Source of the DNA: Candidatus Fermentithermobacillaceae bacterium
Lineage (GTDB): Bacteria; Bacillota; Sulfobacillia; Fermentithermobacillales; Fermentithermobacillaceae
NCBI GenBank assembly: GCA_012842105.1
Contig: DUTL01000107.1
Coordinates: 1-5,999, forward strand
DNA length: 5,999 nucleotides
Direction of reading: 5' to 3'
This document shows, piece after piece, positions 5,862 through 5,999 of the stretch (positions are counted from its first letter, which is position 1; each line of letters opens with the position of its first letter). The translations under genes and the position numbers were made by a program. Under the pieces are notes generated by a model. That model was not told where the DNA came from. It ran no database searches and was given only the letters and a program-made list of their open reading frames with translations.

Positions 5862-5933
5862 ATGAACAAACAATAAGCAACATTAGCACGTTCTTTGCCT
5901 GTTCTGGGAACTAAGATCCAGTCAATATCAAAA

Positions 5934-5999
5934 TGGAGCTCACAACCGGAATCGAACCGGTGACCTCATCCTTACCAAGGATGCGCTCTGCCTACTGAG
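5934..5999 (-). tRNA. tRNA-Thr(GGT), 5' end outside the window
   Basis: On the minus strand the D arm reads CTC-AGTAGGCA-GAGC, and the anticodon arm CATCC-TTGGTAA-GGATG has anticodon GGT, which reads the Thr codon ACC. AGGTC is the variable loop. The T arm is ACCGG-TTCGATT-CCGGT, followed by acceptor strand TGTGAGC, discriminator T and an encoded CCA ending at 5934. About 10 nt of the 5' side (the acceptor strand, expected GCTCACA, two linker bases and the first D-stem base) are cut off by the window edge. It lies about 180 bp upstream of tuf in the same orientation. A tRNA-Thr next to a tuf gene is a known bacterial arrangement (thrT-tufB in E. coli), though usually before secE/nusG rather than rpsJ. 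Confidence 0.95.

Noticed and set aside
5882..5917. Possible hairpin in the tRNA-tuf spacer (TTAG/CTAA and GTTC/GAAC pairings)
   Set aside because: Only 4-bp stems with mismatched or alternative pairings and no T-run; too weak to call a terminator or leader structure.

Overview
The window is a stretch of the conserved bacterial ribosomal-protein (S10/spc) gene cluster, read entirely on the minus strand. In transcription order, from high to low coordinates, it holds the 3' part of a tRNA-Thr(GGT), a leader of about 180 bp, tuf (EF-Tu), rpsJ (S10), rplC (L3), rplD (L4), rplW (L23), rplB (L2), rpsS (S19), rplV (L22), rpsC (S3) and an incomplete rplP (L16). Genes are packed with gaps of 3 to 32 bp or a 4-bp overlap, nearly all with strong purine-rich Shine-Dalgarno sites. 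I see no terminator between them, so they look like one operon. All products belong to the translation machinery: EF-Tu brings aminoacyl-tRNA to the ribosome, and the other nine are ribosomal subunit proteins.

The organism is a bacterium. The gene order, the GGAGG-type ribosome binding sites, the frequent GTG/TTG starts, the tRNA-Thr with encoded CCA and U discriminator, and an EF-Tu with a four-cysteine segment in its G domain together suggest a deep-branching Bacillota lineage (Desulfotomaculum/Moorella-like clostridia). This is inferred from remembered family features, not from a search. GC content looks moderate, near 50 percent by eye.

Two places deserve caution. First, positions 1-145 form a perfect 59-bp inverted repeat with a 27-nt loop that cuts through rplP. 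The genuine C-terminal coding sequence of L16 runs forward on the plus strand through 1-87, while the minus-strand gene runs into inverted sequence. This is best explained as a fold-back (template-switch) chimera or assembly artefact at a contig end, primed at a palindromic AGCT. Second, tuf is preceded by tRNA-Thr rather than fusA, although rpsJ follows it. That may be a true rearrangement through duplicated tuf genes, or a mis-join in tuf.

I found no new biological system. Apart from the 5' end and the tRNA-tuf junction, this is an ordinary, highly conserved housekeeping region.
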